DNA of 64,000 nucleotides from Pseudoalteromonas byunsanensis (GCF_001854475.1 NZ_MNAN01000011.1:23403-87402); one strand, 5' to 3'; counted from the first letter of the stretch, positions 1 to 11,052 are shown. Made by a program: numbers and translations. The notes: generated by a model from the letters alone, not told the origin.

Positions 1-1108
1 TCTCAGGTACAGGTACGACGCCATATGGACGTCTGGGTAATGTATGGAATAGTTTCGGCAATTGTGCATCAATACGTTTTGATATGTAGGCAGCTTCTTT
101 TATCAACTGCTCCGCCGTGGTGGCATAAAACTGAGGATCGGTTCTAAGAAATTGTAGAAATTCGGCAAAAGTTCCTTTAAAACCGACCTCCTCGATTATC
201 GCTTCCATTTCGCTACGGATCCTTGCCACTTCTTGCAAACCAAGCTGATGGATCTGCTCTACTGTCATATCTGTCGTGGTATAGTGTGCGACACGGTTTT
301 CATAAATTGCTTGGCCTTCTGGCACGTCCTTAATCGCAATACTCTCTCGTGCTGAAGGCAAATACTGCTCAGTGAAGAACTTAAGGTAACTTTGGTAGGC
401 TGGCATCACCTTTTCTTTTAATACCGTTTTAGCTCTTGTTTGCAGTGCGGCAAACTGCGCTTCAGATAATCTTGCACTATTGGTTTTAAACGGCCGATAA
501 AACACTGATTGTGTAACATCTTCAAAAATAAACCCGCTGATCGAGCTTTCATAGCCTTGAAGAACCACCTTAGGTAATACACGCCCAGTTTCTATCCCTT
601 TTCGCATCCAATCCATATTTTGTTGGAAATAACGTGGGATTTGCGACAGTCTGGACAAATACAGCTCAAAACCACTGGCTTGACTAAAGTCGTTAGAACC
701 TACCGCTTGTATTGCTACATAAGAATGGAATCCACCCTCTGACGTGAGCGGCATATAGTGTTTCTTAAAGCGGTATTCATCAACTTTATTTTGAATTTGT
801 GAGCGCAGAATTGTGAAATTGATTTGATTCTCAACATTGAGTTGCGATTCAGGTATCTGGTCTAAGCGCGACAAAAATTCGCTACGACGCTGATATTGCT
901 CAGCCAGAGCATCCGCGCTCAAATTTGGTAAATAATAAGCTACGTCCAATGATTGATTCTTATATGGCTGAACTTGCTTTCTGTATAATTCCACCTCTTG
1001 GGCAAGCTTCGTAAACTCAGCATCCGAAGATTTTGGCGTAAGCTGGCAGCCAACTAACAAAGCACTCAACAGTGATGTGCTTAACAATAACGCAAAGTTT
1101 TTAATCAC
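1..1108 (-). CDS. DUF885-family lipoprotein, partial (C-terminus outside window)
   Basis: This minus-strand reading frame is open from a GTG at 1108 to the window edge, giving about 369 codons. The start is chosen because AGGAAG lies just upstream and the N-terminus is a lipoprotein signal: a short basic start, a hydrophobic run, then LLVGC, so Cys21 would be lipidated. The region after it (LPNLSADALAEQYQRR, then VGSNDFSQASGFELYL) resembles DUF885 proteins, a family of about 600 residues with a metallopeptidase-like fold and mostly unknown substrates. The C-terminal half, where the HExxH-like motif would lie, is not in the window, so activity cannot be judged. It is transcribed away from the GGDEF gene at 1369. 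Family assignment is moderately sure; function is not known. Confidence 0.7.
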   Translation of the reverse strand, partial: MIKNFALLLSTSLLSALLVGCQLTPKSSDAEFTKLAQEVELYRKQVQPYKNQSLDVAYYLPNLSADALAEQYQRRSEFLSRLDQIPESQLNVENQINFTILRSQIQNKVDEYRFKKHYMPLTSEGGFHSYVAIQAVGSNDFSQASGFELYLSRLSQIPRYFQQNMDWMRKGIETGRVLPKVVLQGYESSISGFIFEDVTQSVFYRPFKTNSARLSEAQFAALQTRAKTVLKEKVMPAYQSYLKFFTEQYLPSARESIAIKDVPEGQAIYENRVAHYTTTDMTVEQIHQLGLQEVARIRSEMEAIIEEVGFKGTFAEFLQFLRTDPQFYATTAEQLIKEAAYISKRIDAQLPKLFHTLPRRPYGVVPVPE

Positions 1109-1368
1109 TTTATCTTCCTAACTCAGGGACATTTTTACTGACTCTAACCGAGCCTCCACACACACTGCAAATAAAAGAGTTCAATCCCTTAAATTGCAAT
1201 ATGCAAAAATAGCAGGCAAACTAAGAAAAATTGCTGATAAAAAAAGCGAACAGTCGCATAATTTTAACTTTTCTATTTCAAATATGTGCTTTTTGCTTTT
1301 TAATACCCGTTGCACCCAGTGCTTTGATTAGTATCATAACGGTGAGACATAACCCAGCCTAAGAGGGG

Positions 1369-2415
1369 GTGGTCGTTCAACTAACAGATAGCTTTATTAT
1401 TGCGGTAAATGAAATGATGTTCCATGACTCCATGGCTAATGCACAAGAAAAAATGACACAGGTTTGCCTGTTTTTAGAGCAATATCATTTGCCACCCACG
1501 CCAATGAACTATCACGTTGCTTACACTTATATCAGTAAGTGTGACATGGCGCTTAATAAAGCGCTTGATAAAGCAATCAGCGATAAGCAAGCCATAGATA
1601 GTGTTTATATTGAACACCTATATTTTGAATACTTAAATCCCGGCCATAAAGCCGAGACAGAGTTACTACAAAATGTAGATGGTGTACTCACCAGCCTTTC
1701 AAAAACAACGAATGAGTCACACAAACAGATTTCTAACTTTGCGCAATCCATCAGTACCTGTATGCAAACTCTTGATGAGGGAAATATCGCGAAAAGCCGT
1801 AAAGCCATAGTACAACTAAGCCAGACCACAGAAGGTTTGTTGCAGCAACATCAAATGTTTAAAGCACAGATGAAAAAAGCTCGTTTGATGTACATTAAGT
1901 CGCAGCAGCAATTACAACAATTACGCAAGCAACATATAATTGATCCACAAACTGGGCTTTATAAACGTCATTATCTAAACCAACAAACACAAGCTTGGAT
2001 GGCAAAAGATAAATCTATTTGTGCGATTGCAATTCAAATAACAAACCTAGACGACTTTATCCAACATTATGGTGATCTTGTAGGAGACGTGGTCCTTAAC
2101 CGCGTGGCAAAAAAAGTACAAAAGTATGTGTTTGAAAGCGGACTACCTGGACGCACTCGCAAACAGGAGTTTACGGTTCTGTTGGCTGATATTGAACCGA
2201 GCACAGCCAATGTGATCGCTGAAAAAATAAAAAAAGGGGTCGAAAGACTCAAATTCGTCAGCACCAAGGGCAATATGGAGCTGCCCAGAATTGAACTGGC
2301 TTTGGGTATAACCAAGCGATATCAAGAACAAAACTTCGACGAACTGGCACATAAAGCGCATTTAGCGGCTCACAAAGCCCATCTTTGCGGACAAACAAGC
2401 TTTATCGCCCCTTAA
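1369..2415 (+). CDS. GGDEF-like protein with degenerate catalytic motif
   Basis: A 348-residue cytoplasmic protein without membrane segments. Residues 1-180 are helical and probably coiled. The C-terminal half keeps the GGDEF-domain frame: DPQTGLYKRHYL, then IQITNLDDFIQHYGDLVGD (matching the usual D-x-D-x-FKxxND-x-GHxxGD), then an ending like the usual KALYxAKxxGR. The catalytic loop reads RTRKQEF instead of RYGGDEF, so both glycines and the first acid are lost, and it should not make c-di-GMP. It may be a c-di-GMP or GTP sensor or a scaffold. The start is a GTG set close behind AAGAGGGG; an ATG at 1414 is an alternative but lacks a clear ribosome site. It precedes ubiE by 126 bases, and co-transcription is uncertain. 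Confidence 0.75.
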   Translation: MVVQLTDSFIIAVNEMMFHDSMANAQEKMTQVCLFLEQYHLPPTPMNYHVAYTYISKCDMALNKALDKAISDKQAIDSVYIEHLYFEYLNPGHKAETELLQNVDGVLTSLSKTTNESHKQISNFAQSISTCMQTLDEGNIAKSRKAIVQLSQTTEGLLQQHQMFKAQMKKARLMYIKSQQQLQQLRKQHIIDPQTGLYKRHYLNQQTQAWMAKDKSICAIAIQITNLDDFIQHYGDLVGDVVLNRVAKKVQKYVFESGLPGRTRKQEFTVLLADIEPSTANVIAEKIKKGVERLKFVSTKGNMELPRIELALGITKRYQEQNFDELAHKAHLAAHKAHLCGQTSFIAP

Positions 2416-2541
2416 TCCAATCATTGTCGCTATTTTGTTGGTTAAATCAGGCAAATTCTACTGCGTATAAATTGCACCTGAGTCACGCAATCAAGTACAC
2501 TAGTGTACAACTTTGCTTAACCGCCCATTCAGAGACGCACC

Positions 2542-3297
2542 ATGAAAGAGTCGCAACAAAACACCACAGATTTTGGTTATAAAACGGTCGCCCGAGAAGA
2601 AAAAGCTTCAATGGTAGCAGATGTATTTCATTCCGTAGCTGCCAAGTACGATATTATGAATGACCTGATGTCATTCGGCATTCATCGCTTGTGGAAGCGC
2701 CAAGCCATTGCATGTTCAGGCGTTCGCAAGGGGCATACGGTATTGGATCTCGCCGGTGGTACGGGTGATTTAACCGCTAAATTTAGTCAATTAGTGGGCG
2801 ATACTGGTCGGGTAATTCTCGGTGATATTAATGACTCTATGCTTAAAGTGGGGCGAGACAAATTACGTGATCTCGGACTGGTAAGTAATATCGAATATGT
2901 ACAAATGAACGCCGAAGCCTTGCCTTTTCCTGATAACAGTATTGATGTGATCACCATTGCATTTGGACTACGTAATGTAACCGATAAAAATGCCGCACTT
3001 AAGTCAATGTATCGCATCTTAAAACCAGGTGGCCGCTTACTAATCCTCGAGTTTTCTAAAACGGACAGTGAAGCCCTATCAAAAATTTACGACTTCTACT
3101 CATTTAATCTGTTACCTACGATGGGCAAGTTGGTGGCAAACGATAGTGAGTCATATCGTTATCTGGCGGAGTCAATCCGCATGCACCCAGATCAAGAAAC
3201 GTTAAAAGGCATGATGGAAGACGCAGGCTTTGAGCAAACCAGCTACCAAAACATGACCGGCGGTATTGTGGCGCTTCACCGCGGCTTTAAATACTAG
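2542..3297 (+). CDS. ubiE: Ubiquinone/menaquinone C-methyltransferase UbiE
   Basis: A SAM-dependent C-methyltransferase of 251 residues, the family's usual length. It methylates the 2-polyprenyl-6-methoxybenzoquinol intermediate of ubiquinone and demethylmenaquinol in menaquinone synthesis. Visible signatures are the N-terminal [20 protein letters not shown] block, SAM motif [11 protein letters not shown] at residues 67-76, an acidic GDIN strand end near residue 95, and the family signature [21 protein letters not shown]. It heads the ubiE-ubiJ-ubiB run with 8 bases to ubiJ, matching the enterobacterial order. Identity is clear. Confidence 0.97.
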   Translation: MKESQQNTTDFGYKTVAREEKASMVADVFHSVAAKYDIMNDLMSFGIHRLWKRQAIACSGVRKGHTVLDLAGGTGDLTAKFSQLVGDTGRVILGDINDSMLKVGRDKLRDLGLVSNIEYVQMNAEALPFPDNSIDVITIAFGLRNVTDKNAALKSMYRILKPGGRLLILEFSKTDSEALSKIYDFYSFNLLPTMGKLVANDSESYRYLAESIRMHPDQETLKGMMEDAGFEQTSYQNMTGGIVALHRGFKY

Positions 3298-3305
3298 AGG
3301 GTGGC

Positions 3306-3908
3306 ATGATCAACACGCTGTTAACGGCAGCTGCCGAACGTATACTCAACAAAATATTGAGCTTGGAGCCAAGCTTGCTAGCTTCGCTTGGCAAAATACA
3401 ACATCAGGTGTTGGCTGTAGAAATTCGTGACTGGCAGCAAACTTTTGCAATCACCTTCACGGGCCACAGCTTTATGCTGTTTAACAATTACCAAGAGCAT
3501 GTTGATTGCCACATCAGCGCCAGTATTGAAACCTTGTCACAACTCAAAGACCCAAGTCAGTTAACTCGTTTGATTAGACAAGGAGAGCTTGATTTAGAGG
3601 GCAATCTGCACTTAGCTCAAGCTTACAGCCAGATATTCAGTGAACTCGACATAGACTGGGCTGAACATTTATCAACCTATTTTGGGGATGCTGCTGCTCA
3701 GCTATTGGTACAACAGCTACGTAACACTAAGCAACGCACTGTGCACCTTGATGACGTACTAAAAACTACGACCATAGGGTTATTTCAAGATGAGCTAAAA
3801 GTCACCATTCACCCGATAGAAATGGCACAATTCAAAGCGCATACCCGAGAACTAAAACAACATACCGCTGTGCTCGAGCAGCGTATTAACCAACTGCTAG
3901 CTCGCTAA
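3306..3908 (+). CDS. ubiJ: Ubiquinone biosynthesis accessory factor UbiJ (SCP2 domain)
   Basis: A 200-residue soluble protein, matching the length of E. coli UbiJ (YigP). UbiJ carries a lipid-binding SCP2 fold and, with UbiK, supports the soluble Ubi enzyme complex that processes hydrophobic ubiquinone intermediates. The SCP2-like part covers roughly residues 15-110 (beta-rich, [16 protein letters not shown], then a helix [13 protein letters not shown]), followed by a charged helical tail that ends in a coiled stretch ([17 protein letters not shown]). It sits between ubiE and ubiB, with spacings of 8 and 10 bases, and is surely co-transcribed with them. Primary sequence is poorly conserved in this family, so position supports the call strongly. 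Confidence 0.92.
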   Translation: MINTLLTAAAERILNKILSLEPSLLASLGKIQHQVLAVEIRDWQQTFAITFTGHSFMLFNNYQEHVDCHISASIETLSQLKDPSQLTRLIRQGELDLEGNLHLAQAYSQIFSELDIDWAEHLSTYFGDAAAQLLVQQLRNTKQRTVHLDDVLKTTTIGLFQDELKVTIHPIEMAQFKAHTRELKQHTAVLEQRINQLLAR

Positions 3909-3918
3909 GGAAACCAGT

Positions 3919-5523
3919 TTGGCTATCGCTCGTTTATACCAGATCACACACACATTACTCAGCTATGGGCTTGATGATTTTATCCCAGAGGATAAGCGTC
4001 CCTGGTTTGCCCGCTTAGCAAGAGGCAGTCTGTTTTGGATCCGCAATAAACACCGTGATAAAGCCATTGGTGCACGACTGAGATTAGCGTTACAAACGCT
4101 TGGTCCCGTGTGGGTTAAGTTTGGACAAATGCTTTCAACTCGCCGAGATCTTCTGCCGCTAGATGTGGCTGAAGAGTTAGCATTGTTACAAGATAAGGTT
4201 GCCCCGTTCGATGGTGCACAAGCTCAAGTTTTGATTGAACAAGCACTACAGCTAAATGACATCAGTGAGCTGTTTTCTAAGTTTGAACAAATTCCACTTG
4301 CTTCAGCCTCAATCGCACAAGTCCATACCGCCACACTCGTGCACAATGAACAAGAAAATGAAGTGGTTATTAAGGTCATTCGACCCGGTATCGAACAGCA
4401 AATTCAAGCCGACTTGGCCTTGATGACACAATTTGCCCGTTTGCTTGTTAAGCTTTTTAAACCGAGTCGTCGCTTGCGTCCTGTAGAGGTTGTTAAAGAA
4501 TACAAAAAAACTCTGTTAGATGAACTTGACCTAATGCGCGAAGCCGCAAATGCAATTCAGCTAAAACGCAACTTTACTGATTCTGAGTCCTTGTATATTC
4601 CAGAAGTTTACAGTGACCACTCACGCACCAATGTACTAGTTATGGAGCGCATCTACGGTATACCTGTATCTGACACCGAGGCGCTATTGAAGCAAGGCAC
4701 GAACATGAAGCTGTTAGCTGAGCGTGGTGTTGAGGTGTTCTTTACACAGGTATTTAGAGATAGCTTTTTCCATGCCGATATGCACCCCGGAAACATTTTT
4801 GTGTCTCGCAATAACCCGCATAACCCTCAATATATTGGCATTGACTGCGGTATTGTCGGCACTTTAAATAAAGATGATAAACGCTACCTTGCTGAAAACT
4901 TTATAGCCTTTTTTAATCGTGATTATCGTCAGGTTGCGCAACTACATGTCGACTCAGGCTGGGTACCGCCTGATACCTGTGTCGAAGAGTTTGAGTTTGC
5001 CATTCGCACGGTTTGTGAACCAATTTTCAATAAGCCTCTTGCAGAGATTTCATTTGGCCATGTGCTAGTGAACCTGTTCAATACGGCGCGACGCTTCAAC
5101 ATGGAAGTCCAGCCACAACTAGTTTTATTACAAAAAACCTTGTTATACGTTGAGGGATTAGGCCGTCAACTATACCCACAATTAGATTTATGGCAAACAG
5201 CTAAGCCATTTTTAGAACAATGGGTTAAAGAACAAGTTGGTCCACTGTCTGTACTCAAAAAGATGTATGCAAATTTACCTTTTTGGGCCGAGAAAATGCC
5301 TGAAATACCTGATTTGATTTATCACAACCTAAAACAAAATAATCGTCAGTTAAATACGCCTACTCCAAAAAGTAACAGTAAACCAATACTCCTAGGTATG
5401 CTTGCGTGTACCTTACTCATTTGTGCCAGCTTAACGTATCTGGCACAAGATTGGCTGGTAAGCGGACTCGCATTATCCTCAAGCTTTGCCTTATTTGTTG
5501 GCGCGTGGCGCAAAATAGGGTGA
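3919..5523 (+). CDS. ubiB: Ubiquinone biosynthesis regulatory kinase-like ATPase UbiB
   Basis: An atypical protein-kinase-like (ADCK/UbiB) membrane protein of 534 residues needed for ubiquinone synthesis; the family binds ATP and extracts or delivers lipid intermediates. Hallmarks are KFGQ at 67-70 (the KxGQ motif), the alanine-rich loop [10 protein letters not shown] near 127-136 replacing the kinase glycine-rich loop, the VIKVI lysine near 152, the [12 protein letters not shown] catalytic segment near 283-294, and DCG (kinase DFG position) near 307. Two C-terminal transmembrane helices lie at about 485-530. The start is TTG at 3919, chosen because it follows TAAGGAAA by a normal distance and begins at the same place as homologues; no ATG fits. 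It is the third gene of the ubi run. Confidence 0.97.
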   Translation: MAIARLYQITHTLLSYGLDDFIPEDKRPWFARLARGSLFWIRNKHRDKAIGARLRLALQTLGPVWVKFGQMLSTRRDLLPLDVAEELALLQDKVAPFDGAQAQVLIEQALQLNDISELFSKFEQIPLASASIAQVHTATLVHNEQENEVVIKVIRPGIEQQIQADLALMTQFARLLVKLFKPSRRLRPVEVVKEYKKTLLDELDLMREAANAIQLKRNFTDSESLYIPEVYSDHSRTNVLVMERIYGIPVSDTEALLKQGTNMKLLAERGVEVFFTQVFRDSFFHADMHPGNIFVSRNNPHNPQYIGIDCGIVGTLNKDDKRYLAENFIAFFNRDYRQVAQLHVDSGWVPPDTCVEEFEFAIRTVCEPIFNKPLAEISFGHVLVNLFNTARRFNMEVQPQLVLLQKTLLYVEGLGRQLYPQLDLWQTAKPFLEQWVKEQVGPLSVLKKMYANLPFWAEKMPEIPDLIYHNLKQNNRQLNTPTPKSNSKPILLGMLACTLLICASLTYLAQDWLVSGLALSSSFALFVGAWRKIG

Positions 5524-5586
5524 TATTTTACACACTGGGCGTATAATCACTAATCATTAAACTTATCTACTACAAACGGAGTCATC

Positions 5587-5835
5587 ATGGGTTTAGGTGG
5601 GATCAGTATTTGGCAGTTATTAATAATCCTAGCCATCATCGTTCTTCTTTTTGGAACAAAGAAATTGCGCGGTATGGGCAGTGACTTAGGTGGTGCCGTG
5701 AAGGGCTTTAAAAAAGCGATGTCTGACGATAAAACAATGTCTGATGAGGAAAAGTCAGCAGCTCAGCTAACCGAGCAAAAGAAACAAGACGCTAACAGCC
5801 CAGCTGAACAAGATAAGAAAGATAAGGCACAGTAA
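5587..5835 (+). CDS. tatA: Sec-independent translocase subunit TatA
   Basis: The pore-forming subunit of twin-arginine translocation, 82 residues. One N-terminal transmembrane helix (residues about 4-21, [18 protein letters not shown]) is followed by the [14 protein letters not shown] hinge, an amphipathic helix ([11 protein letters not shown]) and a charged, disordered tail rich in Lys, Asp and Gln. A TATAAT hexamer lies about 40 bases upstream at 5542-5547, but no good -35 accompanies it, so a local promoter is only possible. The stop is followed directly by the ATG of tatB, which suggests coupled translation. Confidence 0.97.
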   Translation: MGLGGISIWQLLIILAIIVLLFGTKKLRGMGSDLGGAVKGFKKAMSDDKTMSDEEKSAAQLTEQKKQDANSPAEQDKKDKAQ

Positions 5836-6150
5836 ATGGGCATGTGGGAGCTTGTGGTCGTGCTGGTCGTTGGCCTAATAGTCTTAGGTCCAGAGCGCCT
5901 GCCTGTCGCCATTCGCACAGTCAGTCGTTGGATCAATACCATAAAATCTGTCGCTAATTCGGTTAAGGCCGAGGTCAATGAAGAGTTGCGCGTACATGAG
6001 CTACACAACAACTTAAAAAAGGCAGAGCAGCAAAATATGCAGGATTTGCCGGACGACGTAAAACACTCTGTCGATGAGTTAAAAAAAGCAGCTGAATCAG
6101 TAAAACACAGCTACAAAAACGTATCAAAAACGTCAAACAAAACCGATTAA
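5836..6150 (+). CDS. tatB: Sec-independent translocase subunit TatB
   Basis: The 104-residue partner of TatC in the twin-arginine signal receptor. An N-terminal membrane helix (MWELVVVLVVGLIVLGPERLP) ends in the LGPERLP hinge typical of TatB, followed by a long amphipathic helix (AIRTVSRWINTIKSVANSV) and a charged tail. It starts on the base after the tatA stop codon, and tatC follows 25 bases downstream. The order tatA-tatB-tatC is the standard operon arrangement. Confidence 0.96.
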   Translation: MGMWELVVVLVVGLIVLGPERLPVAIRTVSRWINTIKSVANSVKAEVNEELRVHELHNNLKKAEQQNMQDLPDDVKHSVDELKKAAESVKHSYKNVSKTSNKTD

Positions 6151-6175
6151 CGAGCAAGAAGTAAAAGAGTAACCA

Positions 6176-6919
6176 ATGTCACAAGCCCATCAAAGCGGTT
6201 TTATCAGCCATTTAATTGAGCTTAGGAATCGTGTCATGAAAGCGCTGTTGAGTATTTTACTCATCTTTCTCGCTTTAGTGTATTTTGCCAACGACATTTA
6301 CAGCTTTGTTGCCTCACCTTTGGTGTCCAGCTTACCCGAAAACAGTACAATGATCGCAACAGATGTTACAGCACCGTTTTTCGCCCCCTTCAAGCTAACA
6401 CTTTTCGTTGCATTATTCGCAGCAATACCTATGATTTTACATCAAATCTGGAGCTTTATCGCGCCAGGTCTGTACCAGCATGAAAAACGTATGCTCATCC
6501 CAATCCTGCTCTCTAGTATCTTACTTTTTTATGCTGGGATTGCGTTTTGCTATTTCGTGGTTCTGCCTATTGTCTTAGGCTTTTTCACAAGCGTTGGACC
6601 AGATATGATGACATTGTCGCCGGACATAAGTAGCTACCTAAGCTTTGCGCTCAAGCTATTTTTTGCTTTTGGCATTGCCTTTGAAATTCCAGTGGCCATC
6701 ATGCTACTTTGCTGGAGTGGCGCTACATCCACACAAAGTTTGAAAGAGAAACGTCCTTATATGGTTGTGGCCGCCTTCGTAGTGGCGATGTTCCTCACCC
6801 CTCCTGACGTGTTATCACAAACTTTATTAGCCATCCCAATGCTAATGTTATTTGAACTGGGTTTACTATTAGCCAAGCTGTATACCAAAGCACCGAGCGA
6901 GAAGGAAGCTAATGAGTAA
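6176..6919 (+). CDS. tatC: Sec-independent translocase subunit TatC
   Basis: The polytopic core of the Tat receptor, 247 residues with six predicted membrane helices. It starts with the cytoplasmic FISHLIELRNRVMKALL segment, whose HLxELRxR motif binds the twin-arginine signal peptide. Other family marks are the FKLTLFVALFAAIPMILHQIW loop after helix 2, PGLYQHEKR, and the conserved FAFGIAFEIPV in helix 4. The length is normal. It works with TatA and TatB immediately upstream to move folded, often cofactor-bearing proteins across the inner membrane. Confidence 0.97.
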   Translation: MSQAHQSGFISHLIELRNRVMKALLSILLIFLALVYFANDIYSFVASPLVSSLPENSTMIATDVTAPFFAPFKLTLFVALFAAIPMILHQIWSFIAPGLYQHEKRMLIPILLSSILLFYAGIAFCYFVVLPIVLGFFTSVGPDMMTLSPDISSYLSFALKLFFAFGIAFEIPVAIMLLCWSGATSTQSLKEKRPYMVVAAFVVAMFLTPPDVLSQTLLAIPMLMLFELGLLLAKLYTKAPSEKEANE

Positions 6920-6953
6920 TAAGCAAATAGGACCTGTGCGGGTGAGCTAACGG

Positions 6954-7745
6954 ATGACGATTCAATACACCGATGCGGGCGTTAACCTAACCAGTCATCA
7001 GTTCGAACAAGACTGCGATGACATCGTAGCACGAGCAAAAACAGCTGGTGTGAGCGAGATGTTGCTCATAGGAACCAATATCGCTGAGTCAGCACAAAGC
7101 CTTGAACTTGCCAAACGTTATGGCTTTGTCAGTACCGCAGGTGTGCATCCGCATGATGCAAAAAGCGTCAATGATGACTACATACAGCAACTTAACACAT
7201 TGTTATCACAGCCTGAGGTTGTCGCTGTTGGTGAGTGTGGGCTGGACTTTAACCGAGATTTCTCTCCTCGCCCACAGCAACAAATCGTTCTACATGAACA
7301 GCTTATGCTGGCACAACAGTTAAACAAGCCAGTTTATCTGCACGAGCGAGATGCCTTCAGTACAATGCAAACACAACTCGAACGCGTTAACGTCAAAGGT
7401 GTATTACACTGCTTCACAGGAGATGCCCAAGCGCTCTCTTTTTATCTCGATTATGGTTTGATGATTGGTGTCACAGGTTGGGTATGTGATGAGCGTCGAG
7501 GTGCTCAACTACAAGCCCTAGTGCCGCTTATCCCTGATGATCGTTTGCTCGTTGAAACCGATGCGCCCTACTTAATACCACGCACACTGAAGCCTAAGCC
7601 CAAATCAAGACGCAACGAGCCCGCTTTTATCAGTGCTGTTGTACAACAAATTGCGCAACTCAGAGGGCAAAGCGAAGCACATGTAGCTGCCTGTAGTCAG
7701 ACCAACTTTGCACGTTTACTTACAACAGGGAATGGACAAATATGA
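6954..7745 (+). CDS. tatD: TatD-family metal-dependent DNase
   Basis: A TIM-barrel metal-dependent hydrolase of 263 residues. The N-terminus DAGVNLTSHQF matches true TatD, in which the usual HxH start is replaced by GVNLTS, unlike the paralogue YcfH. Metal-binding positions are visible in TAGVHPHDA, VGECGLDFNRDFSPRPQQ, PVYLHERDA, HCFTG and LVETDAPYLIPR. TatD enzymes have 3'-5' exonuclease activity and are not needed for Tat export despite the neighbourhood. The stop overlaps the start of the next gene by four bases, so translation is probably coupled. Confidence 0.95.
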   Translation: MTIQYTDAGVNLTSHQFEQDCDDIVARAKTAGVSEMLLIGTNIAESAQSLELAKRYGFVSTAGVHPHDAKSVNDDYIQQLNTLLSQPEVVAVGECGLDFNRDFSPRPQQQIVLHEQLMLAQQLNKPVYLHERDAFSTMQTQLERVNVKGVLHCFTGDAQALSFYLDYGLMIGVTGWVCDERRGAQLQALVPLIPDDRLLVETDAPYLIPRTLKPKPKSRRNEPAFISAVVQQIAQLRGQSEAHVAACSQTNFARLLTTGNGQI

Positions 7746-9574
7746 GCCGATATATTTCCCTGTTTTTTTGCTTGTGCTTTGCCTTTTCGGGCACAGCCTT
7801 TGAGGTGCCTAAAGATTTTAATAAACATCTCTCGTTGCCGTTTGCTTACACACAAAACAACAGTGAAAACTTAGCCGAGTTGCAACAAAGCACACCTTTG
7901 TGGCAGCCTGTACCCAGTGGCTTTTTGCAGTTAAGTCACACCATGCAAACCATCTGGCTTAGAGTACCCCTAAGTAATAGTTCCGATCTGAATTTACCTT
8001 TGTTACTCAGTATTCATAATAATCAGTTAGATGAGGTAAGCGCGTTCGTACCAAAAGAAAACCGCTCGATTTTGGTACCACCCTCACCATACCAGTTTGT
8101 AGACGAACAGCGTCCAATCCTGCATGAGGCTCAACTGGTACCACTACAACTACCGGCACAACAGCATACTGTTATATATATACGCGTTAAAAATAGCGAA
8201 CAAACATATTTGCCTCTGAGCCTATGGCATCCTATTGAATACCTTAAATACACCAGTAAATTCAATTTACTTTATGGTATTTTAGCGGGCCTAATACTCG
8301 CCATGGTGCTCACCAATGCAGCCATGTACTCGTTTACCCACAAACACTATTTCTTGTATGGCGGGTTAACCATTGCCGCCATTTGGTTGCTCAACGTACA
8401 TTTATATGGATTTAGTCACCGCTACATTTATGGTGATTGGCTGTGGCTACAACAATACGGCCAAACCTTGTTTATGTTGCTTTCTACTTGGCTTTTTATC
8501 CCCTTACTAAAAACAACTCTGGTACCCAAGTCGGCGGTACGGATCCAACGCGCTCTGAATATTCTGTTTCAACTGAGTATTGTCATCGCCATAGGCTTGT
8601 CGTTATTTCCACATCGTATTGCATTACCCATCGCATTTGCCTACTGCTTTGCGCTGGCTATCACTTATATGTTGATAGCGGTTGCAGCTTGGCAACGCGA
8701 CGCGTTTTCTCATAAAACCTATTTACTGCTGTTCCTTTTGCTATTTATGGTGCTGAGTTACCAATGCGCTTTTGAGCTCAGCCTGCTTTCGGGGGCGGTA
8801 CTTGATAGACCGTTAACCTATGTATGTTACTTGCTGATCAGCCTAGCTATCAGCTACGCGCTGGCCAGGCGCTATATCCAAGACCGCGATGATAAAATCA
8901 AACAGCAACAGGCTCGTCTGGCACAAACTCGTGCCGAAGATGCGCTACTTAAAGAGCGAATTCATCTACAGGCCCAAGCGCAAGAAGAGTTGGAGAGTAG
9001 TATTGATGAACGTACCTTTGAGCTGGAAGTAACCTTACGAGAACTCGAAGAGAAAAATCGCGAGTTAGAAAAGCTGAATATGGAAGATGCACTAACTAAA
9101 GTCAAAAACCGCCGCTACTTTGATAAACGAGTCATCATGGAAGTAAGACGTTCCCGCCGTGAGCAAACAACACTTAGTGTTGTGATGCTAGATATTGACC
9201 ACTTCAAACAAATCAATGACAACTATGGTCATGTGGTCGGCGACCAAGCCATTTGCGCAGTAGCAAAAATGATTGAGCAACATCTAAAGCGTCCCTCCGA
9301 TGAAGTATTCAGATATGGTGGCGAGGAGTTTGTTTTGCTACTGCCAAACACTCAAGAGCAAGGAGCTAAAGAGCTCGCTGAACAGATCCGTGAGGATTTA
9401 AGTCAGGTCCAATTTGATTTTGGCACCGCCCAACTGAGTATGACGCTCAGCGCTGGCATTTACTCTGCCATTGCCAGCGATAGTAAAAACCCAACCATCT
9501 TTACCGATTTAGCCGATAAAGCCTTATATCAAGCGAAACAGCAAGGGCGAAATCGGGTAATTGCCTATAAATAA
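7742..9574 (+). CDS. 7TM-DISM diguanylate cyclase
   Basis: A membrane diguanylate cyclase of 610 residues that should make c-di-GMP from two GTP. A signal peptide (ending near GTAFEV) precedes a periplasmic 7TMR-DISMED2-like beta domain (about 25-165), seven membrane helices (about 175-375), a coiled coil (about 380-455), and a GGDEF domain (about 455-608). The active loop is intact as RYGGEEF, and the inhibitory product-binding site RPSD (RxxD) lies just upstream, so product inhibition is expected. It overlaps tatD by ATGA and is followed by hemB after 14 bases, so it is embedded in the tat-hemB transcript. The ligand of the periplasmic domain is unknown. Confidence 0.92.
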   Translation: MSRYISLFFCLCFAFSGTAFEVPKDFNKHLSLPFAYTQNNSENLAELQQSTPLWQPVPSGFLQLSHTMQTIWLRVPLSNSSDLNLPLLLSIHNNQLDEVSAFVPKENRSILVPPSPYQFVDEQRPILHEAQLVPLQLPAQQHTVIYIRVKNSEQTYLPLSLWHPIEYLKYTSKFNLLYGILAGLILAMVLTNAAMYSFTHKHYFLYGGLTIAAIWLLNVHLYGFSHRYIYGDWLWLQQYGQTLFMLLSTWLFIPLLKTTLVPKSAVRIQRALNILFQLSIVIAIGLSLFPHRIALPIAFAYCFALAITYMLIAVAAWQRDAFSHKTYLLLFLLLFMVLSYQCAFELSLLSGAVLDRPLTYVCYLLISLAISYALARRYIQDRDDKIKQQQARLAQTRAEDALLKERIHLQAQAQEELESSIDERTFELEVTLRELEEKNRELEKLNMEDALTKVKNRRYFDKRVIMEVRRSRREQTTLSVVMLDIDHFKQINDNYGHVVGDQAICAVAKMIEQHLKRPSDEVFRYGGEEFVLLLPNTQEQGAKELAEQIREDLSQVQFDFGTAQLSMTLSAGIYSAIASDSKNPTIFTDLADKALYQAKQQGRNRVIAYK

Positions 9575-9579
9575 TTTAG

Positions 9580-10602
<1,023 letters not shown>

Positions 10603-10628
10603 TGAATCGCTTAACATGTGATAACAAA

Positions 10629-10658
10629 AAAAATGCGCCAAAAAGGCGCATTTTTGCT
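10629..10658. terminator. Bidirectional rho-independent terminator after hemB
   Basis: A perfect 11-base-pair stem with arms AAAAATGCGCC and GGCGCATTTTT and a five-base A loop. It has A- and T-rich flanks on both sides, so it can stop hemB on the plus strand and the converging gene at 10657 on the minus strand. Confidence 0.9.
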
Positions 10659-11052
10659 ACTTGCTTGCTAAAAGCTGTTCAGCTCTAATAAAGTCAGGGG
10701 CGCTCAAAGTCCAGCTGTAAAACGATCTAACTTTACCCGTTTTCATCTGTACTTGTATTAGCGTAAGTAGAGAAAAGCTTTTACGCTGAATACGGACGAT
10801 ATCATCACTATGAATATAATAGGTCCCTAACCCTAGGGAATAACTCACACCCGCTTTGTCGATGTGCACGAAGCGTTTATCACTTAACGTTAAAAACAGC
10901 GGCACAAGAGTAATAGTCAGTAGAGCATAACACAACATAGACAGCGTGTTTGTTCCACCTTCCAGCATAGAAGATAAAGCAAACAGCCCAAAACATAATG
11001 TCAAGAACACACTATATAGTGGCCAATTTACTGTTAAATCAACCGTTCTCAC
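10657..11052 (-). CDS. Small membrane protein with PH-like C-terminal domain
   Basis: A 131-residue protein of unknown function. Two membrane helices (about residues 12-28 and 36-55) are followed by a beta-rich cytoplasmic part (RFVHIDKAGVSYSLGLGTYYIHSDDIVRIQ, read in two stretches) that resembles bacterial PH/DUF2244-like domains attached to two-helix anchors. The start is GTG at 11052 with GGGAG about eight bases upstream. It converges on hemB and lies downstream of the EF-G2 gene on the same strand, but a terminator at 11182-11211 separates them. Confidence 0.6.
   Translation of the reverse strand: MRTVDLTVNWPLYSVFLTLCFGLFALSSMLEGGTNTLSMLCYALLTITLVPLFLTLSDKRFVHIDKAGVSYSLGLGTYYIHSDDIVRIQRKSFSLLTLIQVQMKTGKVRSFYSWTLSAPDFIRAEQLLASK

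Noticed and set aside
5520..5586. Promoter before tatA from TATAAT at 5542
   Set aside because: No -35 at a valid distance; mentioned only as a possibility.
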